Below, one piece after another: positions 16,807-24,617 of a stretch of DNA of 38,599 bases; within the stretch, counting starts at the first letter, position 1, and every line of letters starts with the position of its first letter. The notes beneath the pieces are model-generated. The model worked only from the letters and a program-made list of their open reading frames with translations. It did not search any database and was not told the origin of the DNA. The position numbers and the translations under genes are program-made. This DNA is from Candidatus Aquabacterium excrementipullorum (GTDB lineage Bacteria; Pseudomonadota; Gammaproteobacteria; Burkholderiales; Burkholderiaceae_C), in contig DXIO01000041.1 of NCBI GenBank assembly GCA_019112875.1, positions 1 through 38,599 on the forward strand, given 5' to 3'.

Positions 16807-17106
16807 TCAGGCGGTGATGTCCAGCAAGGTGCCGGTCATCTGCTGGTCGGTCTCGATGGTCTTCAGGTTGGCCACGAAGGCATAGCCCGCGCCCAACTGG
16901 TCGACCACGTCGCCGGCGAAATCCGGCCCCGGCGTGTTGACCAGGCTGACCGTGGCCGTGACCCCGCCTTCCGGCTGGGCCTGCTGCGTGACGGTCTGCC
17001 GGCGGAACCCGGGCGTCTGGACGTTGGCGATGTTGTGCGAGGCCACGTCCAGCTGAACCCGAGCGGCCTGCATGCCCGACAGGGCGATGGTGGAAACTGG
17101 TTTCAT
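16807..17106 (-). CDS. Orphan mini flagellar basal-body rod protein (FlgC-like)
   Basis: The 99-residue protein contains only the two ends of a flagellar rod protein. The N-terminal helix with the rod signature is IALSGMQAARVQLDVASHNIANVQTPGFRRQ, and the C-terminal helix is of FlgC type (YAFVANLKTIETDQQMTGTLLDI). The usual middle domain is missing, so it is shorter than FlgC (about 135-150 residues). The two helices would form a coiled coil as in axial proteins. The ATG at 17106 has AGAGAGG upstream; a longer frame to 17190 includes promoter sequence and is rejected. No other flagellar gene is nearby, but a FliA-type promoter precedes it, so it is probably expressed with late flagellar genes. 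Export through the flagellar type III system is plausible. Confidence 0.85.
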   Translation of the reverse strand: MKPVSTIALSGMQAARVQLDVASHNIANVQTPGFRRQTVTQQAQPEGGVTATVSLVNTPGPDFAGDVVDQLGAGYAFVANLKTIETDQQMTGTLLDITA

Positions 17107-17126
17107 AAGCACACCTCTCTGCCGGC

Positions 17127-17153
17127 CTATCGACGAAAAAGAACGGCGCTTTA
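17127..17153 (-). promoter_or_regulatory. FliA (sigma-28) type promoter
   Basis: On the minus strand TAAAGCGC (17146-17153), an 11-base spacer and GTCGATAG (17127-17134) match the FliA consensus TAAAGTTT-N11-GCCGATAA: TAAAG is exact, the spacer length is exact, and 6 of 8 bases of the -10 box agree. The ribosome site begins about seven bases later, giving a short leader. Confidence 0.7.
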
Positions 17154-17202
17154 GGCCTTTTTCTCTGGTTTGCCCCAACTTTTCACACAACGCAATAAGA
17201 CG

Positions 17203-18198
17203 TCACCCCACCATGGGCGCGCGCTGCTGGCGCCAGGCCGCCGGCGTCATGCCCGTGGCTTTCTTGAAGACGCGCCCGAAGGCCACACGGTCCTGGTAGC
17301 CGACGCGCGCGGCCACGTCGGGCACGGGCAGGTGCTCGGATTCGAGCAGGTCCTTGGCGCGCTCGATGCGCACGGCTTGCTGGTACTGGATGGGCGTCAT
17401 GCCCGTGGCCGCCAGGAAACGCCGCTGCAGGGTGCGCACGCTGACATGGGCCAGGGCGGCCAGCTCGTCGAGGGTGAGCGGCTCGGCGTGGCGCGCCACC
17501 AGGCTGGCCTCGATGCGGCGCATCTCACGGTCGCCATGGCGGCGCCAGCCGTAGGCCGGCATGTAGCGGGTCTGCGGGCCGCGCTGCTCGTCGACCACCA
17601 TCATCTGCGCCACGCGGCGGGCGGTGTCGCGCCCGGCCAGGCGGCGCACCACCTGCAGGCAACCGTCCATGGCCGCGAGCGAGCCGCCGGAGCACACCAC
17701 GTCGCCATCGTCGGTGATGTTTTCGCCGGCCCGCACCTGCACCAGCGGGTACTTTTGGCTGAAGGCATCGGCCAGCATCCAGTGCAAGGTGGCGGGGCGG
17801 TGGTCCAGCCGGCCACTGGCCGCCAGCAGGTAGGCGCCCGTGCACAGCGTGGCGACCAGCACATTCGGCGACAACACGCGCAAGGCCTCGACCAGCACGG
17901 CGTTCTCGGCCACGGCCTGCTCGCCCTCGGTCCACAGCGAGGGGATCAGCACGGCGTCCATCCTGGCCATCAGGTCCAGCCCGCCATCGATGGCGAGCTG
18001 GCCATCCGGGTGGTCCACGGGGCGGCCATCGGCGCTCAGGCGCCACAGCTCGAAGCGGTCGGCGCCAGGCACCTGGTTGCCCATACGGAAGGTGTCCATC
18101 ACCAGGCCCAGACTGCCCAGGCTGTGCTGGCGGCACATCACCACGCCCACCCGGTGCACGGTGCGCGCCGGCTTGAGGGCCGAGGCCGTTTTGTCCAT
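17203..18198 (-). CDS. GlxA-type AraC family regulator with DJ-1/PfpI domain
   Basis: The 331-residue regulator has an N-terminal DJ-1/PfpI-like (class I amidotransferase-like) domain over residues 1 to about 190 and a C-terminal AraC domain over about 230-331. The elbow segment ATLCTGAYLLAASGRL holds the Cys of this fold. In the AraC part, LDELAALAHVSVRTLQRRFLAATGMTPIQY and VPDVAARVGYQDRVAFGRVFKKATGMTP are the two helix-turn-helix motifs. Such proteins control catabolic or stress genes in response to small metabolites; the ligand is unknown. The ATG at 18198 has GAGG upstream. It is divergent from two GST genes across 97 bases, which makes them the first candidate targets. Confidence 0.93.
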   Translation of the reverse strand: MDKTASALKPARTVHRVGVVMCRQHSLGSLGLVMDTFRMGNQVPGADRFELWRLSADGRPVDHPDGQLAIDGGLDLMARMDAVLIPSLWTEGEQAVAENAVLVEALRVLSPNVLVATLCTGAYLLAASGRLDHRPATLHWMLADAFSQKYPLVQVRAGENITDDGDVVCSGGSLAAMDGCLQVVRRLAGRDTARRVAQMMVVDEQRGPQTRYMPAYGWRRHGDREMRRIEASLVARHAEPLTLDELAALAHVSVRTLQRRFLAATGMTPIQYQQAVRIERAKDLLESEHLPVPDVAARVGYQDRVAFGRVFKKATGMTPAAWRQQRAPMVG

Positions 18199-18295
18199 AT
18201 AAGCCTCAAAGATGTCCAAAATGACAATTCTAGGCACCGGGCCGGCTGACCACAATGGCCGCCGACACCTTCAACCCGCACCGGACGCCGCCACC

Positions 18296-19219
18296 GTGAG
18301 CACCCCGATCCTCCACCACTACAACGAATCGCCCTACGCGGAGAAGATCCGCACCCTGCTGGGCTACAAGGGCCTGCGCTGGCGCTCGGTCATCGTGCCG
18401 CGCATCGCGCCCAAGCCCGACCTGGTCGCGCTGACGGGCGGCTACCGCAAGGTGCCCGTGCTGCAACTGGGCGCCGACCTGTATTGCGACACGCGCCTGA
18501 TCGCGCAGGAACTGGAGCGCCTGGCACCCACACCGGCCGCCACCACCGCCCCGGCCAGCTGGAACGACGTGGTCGAGCACTGGGTGGACGTGAACCTGTT
18601 CGGCAAGGCCGTGGCCTACACCTTCGGGGTGGCCGTGGACCACTTCGACGATGCCTTCCTGGCCGACCGGGCCGCCCTGCGCGGCGCCCCGCTGGACCGT
18701 GCCGCCCTGAAGGCCTCCGTGCCGCTGGCCGCGCAAGAACTGGCCACGCAGGTGGCGTGGGTCGAACAGGGCCTGGCCGGTGGCGCCAGCTTCGTCAACG
18801 GCACGCAGCCCGGCAGCGGCGATTTCACGCTCTACAGCACGCTGTGGTTCGCGCGCAATGGCCGCTTCGATTTCAGCCGCTTCCCGGCCACGCAGGCCTG
18901 GATGGAGCGCCTGCGCGCTTTCGGCCATGGCGAGCGCGAGGACCTGAGCGCCGACGAGGCCATCGCGCTTGCAGCCGCCGCCACGCCCGCCGCGCTGCCT
19001 GATCCGGTGAGCGATCAACGCGATCCCTCGGGCCTGACGCTGGGGGATGCCGTCAGCATCACGCCCGAACTGCTGGGCCACGGCACCACCGTGACGGGCA
19101 CCCTGGCGCGCCTGGACGCGCAACGCATCACCGTGGCGCTGGACACCGAACGCGCCGGTCGCGTGCACGTGCACTTCCCGCGCCTGGGCTACCGCGTGCG
19201 AAAGGCGGTGCAGGCATGA
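18296..19219 (+). CDS. Glutathione S-transferase family protein with C-terminal extension
   Basis: The protein is about 307 residues from the GTG at 18296. The frame runs further upstream, but the GST fold begins immediately after this GTG (STPILHHYNESPYAEKIRTLLG). The N-terminal thioredoxin-like domain includes KVPVLQLGADLYCDTRLIAQEL (the cis-Pro and the gamma-Glu binding Asp-Ser/Thr region). The helical domain follows, with FVNGTQPGSGDFTLYSTLWF as the N-capping segment. After about residue 230 there is an additional C-terminal part of some 75 residues with strand character that normal GSTs lack. It overlaps the next GST gene by four bases (ATGA), so the two are translated together. Substrate unknown; a heterodimer with the neighbour is conceivable. 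Confidence 0.85.
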   Translation: MSTPILHHYNESPYAEKIRTLLGYKGLRWRSVIVPRIAPKPDLVALTGGYRKVPVLQLGADLYCDTRLIAQELERLAPTPAATTAPASWNDVVEHWVDVNLFGKAVAYTFGVAVDHFDDAFLADRAALRGAPLDRAALKASVPLAAQELATQVAWVEQGLAGGASFVNGTQPGSGDFTLYSTLWFARNGRFDFSRFPATQAWMERLRAFGHGEREDLSADEAIALAAAATPAALPDPVSDQRDPSGLTLGDAVSITPELLGHGTTVTGTLARLDAQRITVALDTERAGRVHVHFPRLGYRVRKAVQA

Positions 19220-20028
19220 CGCCCAAAGCCCACAGCGCGCCCTACACGCTCTACACCTTCGCGATGTCGCACTACAGCGAGAAGATCCGCTGGACGCTGG
19301 ACCTCGCCAACGTGAGCTACCGTGAGATCTGCCTCACCCCCGTGTTCCACATCGTGCCCGCGCTGAGCATGGGCGGCCGCGGCCAGACCACGCTGCCCGT
19401 GCTGAAGACGCCGCTGGGCAGCATCCAGGACAGCACGCGCATCCTGCGCTGGCTGCATGAGCACCGCGCCCCGATGGCACTGATGCCCAACGCCCTGCTG
19501 CCCGAGATCGAGGACGTGGCCAAGCGCTTCGATGCCATCGGCAAAGACGTGGCGCGCTTTTTGTACGCGCACAGCTTCGGCACCGGCGACGATCACATCA
19601 AGCGCCTGTGGACCGACCACGCCACGCCGCGCCAGGCCGCCTTCATCCGCCGGGCCTACCCGGCGATCCGCTGGGCCTTCCGCCGCAAGCTCAACATCAC
19701 CGCATCGGGCGCGGCCCGCGCGCAGCGCCGCATCACCGAGGTGGTGGACTGGCTGGACGCGCGCATCGCGGATGGCCGGCCCTACCTGGTCGGCGGGAAG
19801 CTGACCACGGCCGACCTGACCGCCGCCGCGCTGCTGGCGCCGCTGGCCTGCCCGGCCGAGCACCCGGTGTACGGCGAGCCCATCTTCCGCGAGACCATGG
19901 CCGGTGCCACCGCGCCCTGGGCCGACCGCCCTGCCCTGGCCTGGGTGCGGCGCCTGTATGCGCAGCACCGTGGCGCCATGCAGGGCGGCGCCTTGCAGAA
20001 CCCGACGGTGCCCGCTGCTGCGGCTTGA
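19216..20028 (+). CDS. Glutathione S-transferase family protein
   Basis: The 270-residue cytoplasmic GST begins with YTLYTFAMSHYSEKIRWTLD, the N-terminal thioredoxin-like strand and helix, and contains TLPVLKTPLGSIQDSTRILRWL (cis-Pro and glutathione-binding Asp-Ser). The helical domain carries YLVGGKLTTADLTAAALLAPL, the conserved N-capping box. Its start codon overlaps the stop of the preceding GST. The two proteins resemble each other in their first domain (HYNESPYAEKIR and FAMSHYSEKIRW), so the pair probably arose by duplication. Both are candidates for control by the divergent GlxA-type regulator. The electrophilic substrate is not known. Confidence 0.87.
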   Translation: MTPKAHSAPYTLYTFAMSHYSEKIRWTLDLANVSYREICLTPVFHIVPALSMGGRGQTTLPVLKTPLGSIQDSTRILRWLHEHRAPMALMPNALLPEIEDVAKRFDAIGKDVARFLYAHSFGTGDDHIKRLWTDHATPRQAAFIRRAYPAIRWAFRRKLNITASGAARAQRRITEVVDWLDARIADGRPYLVGGKLTTADLTAAALLAPLACPAEHPVYGEPIFRETMAGATAPWADRPALAWVRRLYAQHRGAMQGGALQNPTVPAAAA

Positions 20029-20063
20029 GCGATTGAGCGTTGCCTGGCCTGCCTGAGGTGCAC

Positions 20064-20534
20064 TCAGGCGGCAGGCGGTGCCTCGGTGTGCAGTTCCTGC
20101 ACACCCACATCGGCCACCAGCCCCACGGACACGATGCCCGCGATGGCGCAGGCCTCGTCCTTGTCGGACAGATCGCCGCTGATGCCGACCGCGCCGATCA
20201 AGGCGCCCTCGGCCGTGCGCACCAGCACGCCACCCGGCACGGGCAGCATGTCGCCGCCGGCCAGCGAGGCCAGCGCCCCGATGAAGGCCGGATTGGCGGC
20301 CGCACGCCGCGCCAGTTCACGCCCACCAAAACCCAGCCCCAGCGAGCCACGCGCCTTGGCCGTGGCGATCTGCGGCCGCAGGATGCTGGCGCCATCTTCG
20401 CGCTGCAGGGCGATCACGTGGCCGCCGGCATCGAGCACCGCGACGCACAACGGCGCCATGCGGCCGGCCCGGCCATGCGCCAGGGCGGCGTCGATCAATC
20501 GGTTGGCGGCGGCAAGGTTCAAGGACGCGGTCAT
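20064..20534 (-). CDS. GlcG/HbpS family (DUF336) protein
   Basis: The 156-residue protein is of the GlcG/HbpS/DUF336 family, small oligomeric alpha/beta proteins. Characteristic parts are the first helix (NLAAANRLIDAALAHG), MAPLCVAVLDAGGHVIALQREDGA, the block IATAKARGSLGLGFGGREL, and VPGGVLVRTAEGALIGAVGISG near the C terminus. Family members include a haem-binding extracellular sensor and proteins of glycolate or diol operons. This one lacks a signal peptide, so it is probably cytoplasmic. GGAG lies before the ATG at 20534. It is convergent with the second GST gene. Function not assignable beyond family. Confidence 0.87.
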   Translation of the reverse strand: MTASLNLAAANRLIDAALAHGRAGRMAPLCVAVLDAGGHVIALQREDGASILRPQIATAKARGSLGLGFGGRELARRAAANPAFIGALASLAGGDMLPVPGGVLVRTAEGALIGAVGISGDLSDKDEACAIAGIVSVGLVADVGVQELHTEAPPAA

Positions 20535-20558
20535 GGCAACTCCAACGGCATCCATTGA

Positions 20559-20580
20559 TGCCTGTTTTAGAGGACAGGCA
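20559..20580. promoter_or_regulatory. Inverted repeat upstream of the DUF336 gene
   Basis: TGCCTGT and ACAGGCA, perfect 7-base arms around an 8-base spacer, lie 25 bases upstream of the DUF336 start. They could be an operator or a leader stem. No candidate regulator is adjacent. Confidence 0.35.
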
Positions 20581-20635
20581 AATTTCACGCCAAAGCACGG
20601 TCAGCGGCGAAAAACTAAGCCCCCGGCACATCCGT

Positions 20636-22867
20636 TCATTGGTTTTCACCCGCAACCACCGACCGCGCGGCAAGCCCTGCATTCATTGGCGATACGGACA
20701 CCGTGTCCAGAGACCTCCGCCAGCGATCCAGCCACGAGGGAAACGCGCTGTTCAGATCCCCTTGATCACCACGCACCTGCAGACCGGCCTGGAGCAACCA
20801 GCCCCGCCGGGGATAGACGGGGCTGATCGTGCTGGCATAGACAGAGGCACAAAGCCGGTCGCCGCTGCCATATGACGCTTCACGCGTGGCGACCATCCAA
20901 TCGACATCAGCGGCGCGGCTGACCGCCGCGACTGGACGCCATCCACACCGATCTTGTCGATCGATCACCCATCGACTTTGCATCGCTCCCTCCTGTCCCC
21001 CGCCATCGCTGTCGTAATGTCCGTTGATGAACATCACGACGTCATGAGCACCTTCCTGGTGGGACAATGTCGCGCTCCAGGACAAGGCGCTCACGGGTTG
21101 CGGCAGTGGCAGGAAGTAGTCGCCCAGACAGGAGCCCGGCTCTGAGGACAAGTTATCTCTGTCCTCCTGAGCCCGTATCCTGAGCAGCAAAGATGCATAG
21201 GCAGACAACAGATCGGAACGGGACGGCTCATCGCCCGCCCAAGGATTGATCTCGACCTTGTAATCGATCCCACGATGGCGCCAGTAGGCACCATGCTTAC
21301 GGTCACTTGCGTAGACCTGGGCCTGGGCAGGACCGATGGGCGCCCCCAGCAACGACAGGCCATCAGGTATCGGCCCGTGATCGGGGTTGCCGATCGACTC
21401 GGCGCTCATCAGCCATCTCTGGCCACCGACTTGCAGTGCTATCACCTGCTTCAGCGCCGCACGAGCGCCGAATTCTGGGGGTAAGGTCATGCGCACCCCA
21501 CCGATGCACGAGATGCGCTGCGGCGCCTTGACGCCCTCACCTGACCAGTTGCGCAGGTGTGCGGCATAGCGCTGATCACGCAGAGCCAATGCCGCACGCC
21601 ACTGCAGGGACGTCCAGCCGCGCAGCCATGCCGGCGCCCGGCCCGTTGGTTTGTCGGACAGTTGTTCCGGTGTTAGAAGAACGTCAGGCGTCACACCTGT
21701 GCCGGGCACGATGCCTCCGCCACTCGACAGCAGGTAGCCTTCGTCCGATTCGATGCGGCTGTTGTCCGTGACTTGGTGGGCCACCCTCACCATCAACCCG
21801 CCAGAGGAAGGCTCGCCAGCGATCACCGCGCCGGTTTGGCGCTTCAGCGTTTCAGCCAACCATTCCGTACCACTGCCGGTCTGCCGGTCAATGAGCACCA
21901 GCAAATCACGCGCTCGCAGCCAGCGCGCGACGTCGGCATCGGCATCCGATCTAGGTTCCAGACGGCTGGTGGAAGCACCAGTAACGGAATACATGCGCAC
22001 GTACTCTATCGGCACAAACAGCGTCGCCACGGAGAGCAATGCATCAACCAGGCCACCTGTGTTGCCCCGCAAGTCCAGCACCACCAGGGCTGGATCGTAG
22101 CCAGCACGTAGATTGGGCCTGACCAGCATCTCGATCTGCTCCCGCGCGGCATAGGCATTGCTCATGGAAACGCCGGCTTGCTTGAGCTGGATGTAGAACG
22201 CGTCGGGCAATTGCTGCGCGTAGGCCAGCTTCGCCTGAAAGGCCCGTCTCACGAGGCGAACGGTTCGCGCGTTCGGCATGCCATCACCGCGAACCTCCAG
22301 GGACACGTCCGTCCCGGCCTGGCCTCTCACCAAAGATCCCACCTCATCGAGCGACAGGCCTCGAAGCTGCCGCCCCTGTGCAGAGACAATGAGATCGCCG
22401 ATGCGAATCCCCCCCTCTGAGGCTGGTGTGTCCGGATACACATCCGAAACCACCGCACCGAGTTCAGGGTCGGCCTTGAACGAGATGCCAATGCCGGCGC
22501 TCGGCCCTGGTCCCGGCAGCATTCGCGTCCGGTGGTAGGCGATCTTCGGAGAAGCAGCACGCGCCGCAGCGGTCAGGCAGGCGTCGTCCCGCAGATCCTG
22601 CTCGTCCGTTTTAACCATGCGCGCCGCATCCCAGCACGCCTCCTCCACCTTCTCGAAAGACTCGTCGCCGGAGAAGCCTGTCCAGTACAGTGCCCGCTGG
22701 ATAGCCCGCAGTCCCGTGGACACCTCGTACCTGCCAAGGTATTGGGCGCGAGCCGCAGCATCGTCGATATCCGCACGTGCGAGGGACATGCCTGCCCCGC
22801 TCACGCTCAAGGCCATCAACACCCTGGCCAACATCGACCAAGACCTGGGATGCGCTTGAAATGACAT
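20636..22867 (-). CDS. PDZ-domain S41 peptidase-like exported protein
   Basis: The protein is about 743 residues from the ATG 22865-22867. The frame stays open to 23254, but that part runs into the neighbouring gene and has no leader. Residues 1 to about 31 form a signal peptide (LARVLMALSVSGAGMSLARA). A PDZ domain (about 115-205) contains GIGISFKADPELGAVVSDVY and GGIRIGDLIVSAQG. The S41 core has LVVLDLRGNTGGLVDALL and the nucleophile segment TGSGTEWLAE, with Ser332 at the position of the catalytic Ser. The Lys 25 residues later in CtpA/Prc is Gly357 here (GEPSSGG), so a Ser-Lys dyad is absent. A 300-residue C-terminal region is unrecognised. Codon use looks less GC-biased than in the neighbours, hinting at a different history. 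Confidence 0.8.
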   Translation of the reverse strand: MSFQAHPRSWSMLARVLMALSVSGAGMSLARADIDDAAARAQYLGRYEVSTGLRAIQRALYWTGFSGDESFEKVEEACWDAARMVKTDEQDLRDDACLTAAARAASPKIAYHRTRMLPGPGPSAGIGISFKADPELGAVVSDVYPDTPASEGGIRIGDLIVSAQGRQLRGLSLDEVGSLVRGQAGTDVSLEVRGDGMPNARTVRLVRRAFQAKLAYAQQLPDAFYIQLKQAGVSMSNAYAAREQIEMLVRPNLRAGYDPALVVLDLRGNTGGLVDALLSVATLFVPIEYVRMYSVTGASTSRLEPRSDADADVARWLRARDLLVLIDRQTGSGTEWLAETLKRQTGAVIAGEPSSGGLMVRVAHQVTDNSRIESDEGYLLSSGGGIVPGTGVTPDVLLTPEQLSDKPTGRAPAWLRGWTSLQWRAALALRDQRYAAHLRNWSGEGVKAPQRISCIGGVRMTLPPEFGARAALKQVIALQVGGQRWLMSAESIGNPDHGPIPDGLSLLGAPIGPAQAQVYASDRKHGAYWRHRGIDYKVEINPWAGDEPSRSDLLSAYASLLLRIRAQEDRDNLSSEPGSCLGDYFLPLPQPVSALSWSATLSHQEGAHDVVMFINGHYDSDGGGQEGAMQSRWVIDRQDRCGWRPVAAVSRAADVDWMVATREASYGSGDRLCASVYASTISPVYPRRGWLLQAGLQVRGDQGDLNSAFPSWLDRWRRSLDTVSVSPMNAGLAARSVVAGENQ

Positions 22868-23120
22868 TTCTGAAATCGCCTTCGCGGTTGCTGCAGGCAA
22901 GATCACCGCGGCATGCATGGCCCATGAATGCCAATGGCACCAGGTTGCCCACAAACACGACATCCATGACGACGCCATTGCCCCGCATGGCAAGGCCATC
23001 GTCGATCCCTGCATTGATTGAATTTGGCGAGATTCTAGAAGTCGCGGGCGTTCAGGCTGACACCCAAAGGAGGGATCCCCAGAGAGAATCTCACACTGTT
23101 GGCACATGCAGAGCCTTGCC

Positions 23121-23924
23121 TCAGCCCTCCAGCGACTCGTGGTGATCGGCCTGGCCGCGTTTCCAGTAGGCCGAGGCGCGCACCCGCTCCTTGGGCAGGC
23201 CATGGTGGCCCACCAGCACGCGGCGCACGTCGGCGATGGCGCTGGCCTCGCCACCGGCCCACGCGTGGCCGATGCCCGGCGGCAGTTGCAGCGCTTGCAC
23301 GGTGGCCGGCAATTGCGCGGGCTCGTCCACCCAGACCAGGTTCAGGTCGGCCCGCGTGCTCAGCGCGCGGCGATCGGCTTCATGAAGCGCCAGCACCACG
23401 GTGACGCGCTTGCCCTCTGGCAATTCTTCCAGGCGCCGTGCGATGGCGGGCAACGCCGAGTCGTCACCCACCAGCAGGTGCCAGTCGAAGCCCATCGGCA
23501 CCACGAAGCTGCCCTTGGGACCGCCCACCGCCAGCGTCTGCCCGGGCCGGGCCTGGCGCGCCCAGTTGGCGGCGGGGCCGTCGCCGTGCAGCGCGAACTC
23601 GATGTCCAGCTCCAGCGCCTGGGCGTCGAAACGGCGCGGCGTGTAGTCACGCATCAGCGGGCGGGCAGCGCCTGGTGCCCATTGCGGACCGTCCGGCCCC
23701 AGCGGCGGCAACTCGGGCGCGGACAGGCCATCGGGGCCCCACATCAGCTTGACGTGGTTGTCGAACGAGGCGGTGACGAAGTCGGACAGCGGCTCGCCGC
23801 CCAGGGTGACGAGCAACTGGTTCGGGCTGAGCTGCCGCGTGCGCAGCACCTGCAGCAGGCGAAGCTTGACGGGGTGACGCACACGCTGCACCGTGAGCTC
23901 GGAGGGTGATATCTGGTCAGTCAT
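23121..23924 (-). CDS. Siderophore-interacting protein (FAD-dependent ferric reductase)
   Basis: The 267-residue protein belongs to the SIP/ViuB family, cytoplasmic flavoproteins that reduce ferric siderophores to release iron. The FAD-binding domain has MRDYTPRRFD (R-x-Y-T-x-R) and DIEFALHGDGPAANWA. The NAD(P)H-binding domain has LLVGDDSALPAIARRLEELP and ends with AWAGGEASAIADVRRVL and SAYWKRGQADHH, as in the family. The ATG is at 23924. It is divergent from a MarR gene. Two matched palindromes in the 97-base gap suggest control by MarR; I see no clear Fur box, which is unusual for an iron-release enzyme. Confidence 0.94.
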   Translation of the reverse strand: MTDQISPSELTVQRVRHPVKLRLLQVLRTRQLSPNQLLVTLGGEPLSDFVTASFDNHVKLMWGPDGLSAPELPPLGPDGPQWAPGAARPLMRDYTPRRFDAQALELDIEFALHGDGPAANWARQARPGQTLAVGGPKGSFVVPMGFDWHLLVGDDSALPAIARRLEELPEGKRVTVVLALHEADRRALSTRADLNLVWVDEPAQLPATVQALQLPPGIGHAWAGGEASAIADVRRVLVGHHGLPKERVRASAYWKRGQADHHESLEG

Positions 23925-23942
23925 GTTGACACGGTGTTATTT

Positions 23943-23957
23943 GTTGATAATGTCAAC
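23943..23957. promoter_or_regulatory. Predicted MarR operator 1 (SIP side)
   Basis: GTTGATAATGTCAAC is a 6-3-6 inverted repeat with one mismatch, centred 26 bases upstream of the siderophore-interacting protein start. It repeats the perfect site at 23976. Confidence 0.7.
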
Positions 23958-23975
23958 CTATCGTAGGCCTGATTG

Positions 23976-23990
23976 GTTGACTATGTCAAC
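23976..23990. promoter_or_regulatory. Predicted MarR operator 2 (marR side)
   Basis: GTTGACTATGTCAAC is a perfect 6-3-6 inverted repeat, centred 39 bases upstream of the MarR ATG and 33 bases from operator 1. A further GTTGAC half-site lies at 23925. Confidence 0.75.
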
Positions 23991-24021
23991 CATATGGTCT
24001 TGTGCCCGCTCTCCTCACACG

Positions 24022-24480
24022 ATGCCCACCATGCCGCCGCCCCCCGCCAGAGACGAGGTGGTCGACCAACTGGCCGACCTCACCCACCTGTTCAAATCCC
24101 GGCTGCGCCAGGCCGTGCAGCAGGAGGGCGAGGGCCTGGCCCCGATGGAAGCCAAGGTGCTGATGTTCTTCACGCGCCGCCCGGGCTCCACCGCCAGTGA
24201 CCTGGCCCTTCACAGCGGCCGCGACAAGGCCCAAGTGACGCGGCTGGTGCAGTTGCTGGTCGATCGCGGCCTGCTGCTGCGCGAGCCCGATCCGGCGGAC
24301 CGCCGCCAGCAGCGGCTCACGCCCACGGCCGAAGGCACCGCCCTGCAGCGTGTGCTGCACCGCCAGCGCCAGAAACTGGGCCAGACCATGGTCAAGGGCC
24401 TGAGCGCAGACGAACTCGACCAACTCTCCAGCCTGCTGCGCCGCCTGCGCGACAACCTGGTGCCGCCCGAGCAGGGCTGA
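24022..24480 (+). CDS. MarR family transcriptional regulator
   Basis: The 152-residue protein starts at the ATG 24022. The frame is open upstream to 23893, but that would run through the operators and into the SIP gene. A winged helix-turn-helix is seen in APMEAKVLMFFTRRPGSTASDLALHSGRDKAQVTRLVQLLVDRGLL, with the wing LREPDPADRRQQRLTPTAEG; both are textbook MarR. Flanking helices form the dimer interface. It probably represses itself and the divergent siderophore-interacting protein through the two GTTGAC-type palindromes. The ligand is unknown. No Shine-Dalgarno is evident, so translation may use a very short leader. Confidence 0.93.
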   Translation: MPTMPPPPARDEVVDQLADLTHLFKSRLRQAVQQEGEGLAPMEAKVLMFFTRRPGSTASDLALHSGRDKAQVTRLVQLLVDRGLLLREPDPADRRQQRLTPTAEGTALQRVLHRQRQKLGQTMVKGLSADELDQLSSLLRRLRDNLVPPEQG

Positions 24481-24606
24481 GCCTCCTGAACCGGCGCAGC
24501 GTCTCATCCACGGCACACCCCCTGGGCAGCCCGGTGCCCCTGAAGTACAGTCAGCCACGCCCGGCCAACGCCCTGCAGAGCACCCATCCACGGCCGGCTG
24601 CTGCAC

Positions 24607-24612
24607 AGGAGG
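24607..24612 (+). promoter_or_regulatory. Shine-Dalgarno deciding the transporter-like start
   Basis: A perfect AGGAGG lies five bases before the ATG at 24618 and rules out the upstream in-frame ATG at 24534. Confidence 0.75.
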
Positions 24613-24617
24613 TCCCC

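Noticed and set aside
22868..23120. Possible N-terminal extension of the S41 gene to 23254
   Set aside because: The frame is open, but the sequence lacks signal-peptide or domain character and runs into the siderophore-interacting protein gene; the leader begins at 22867.
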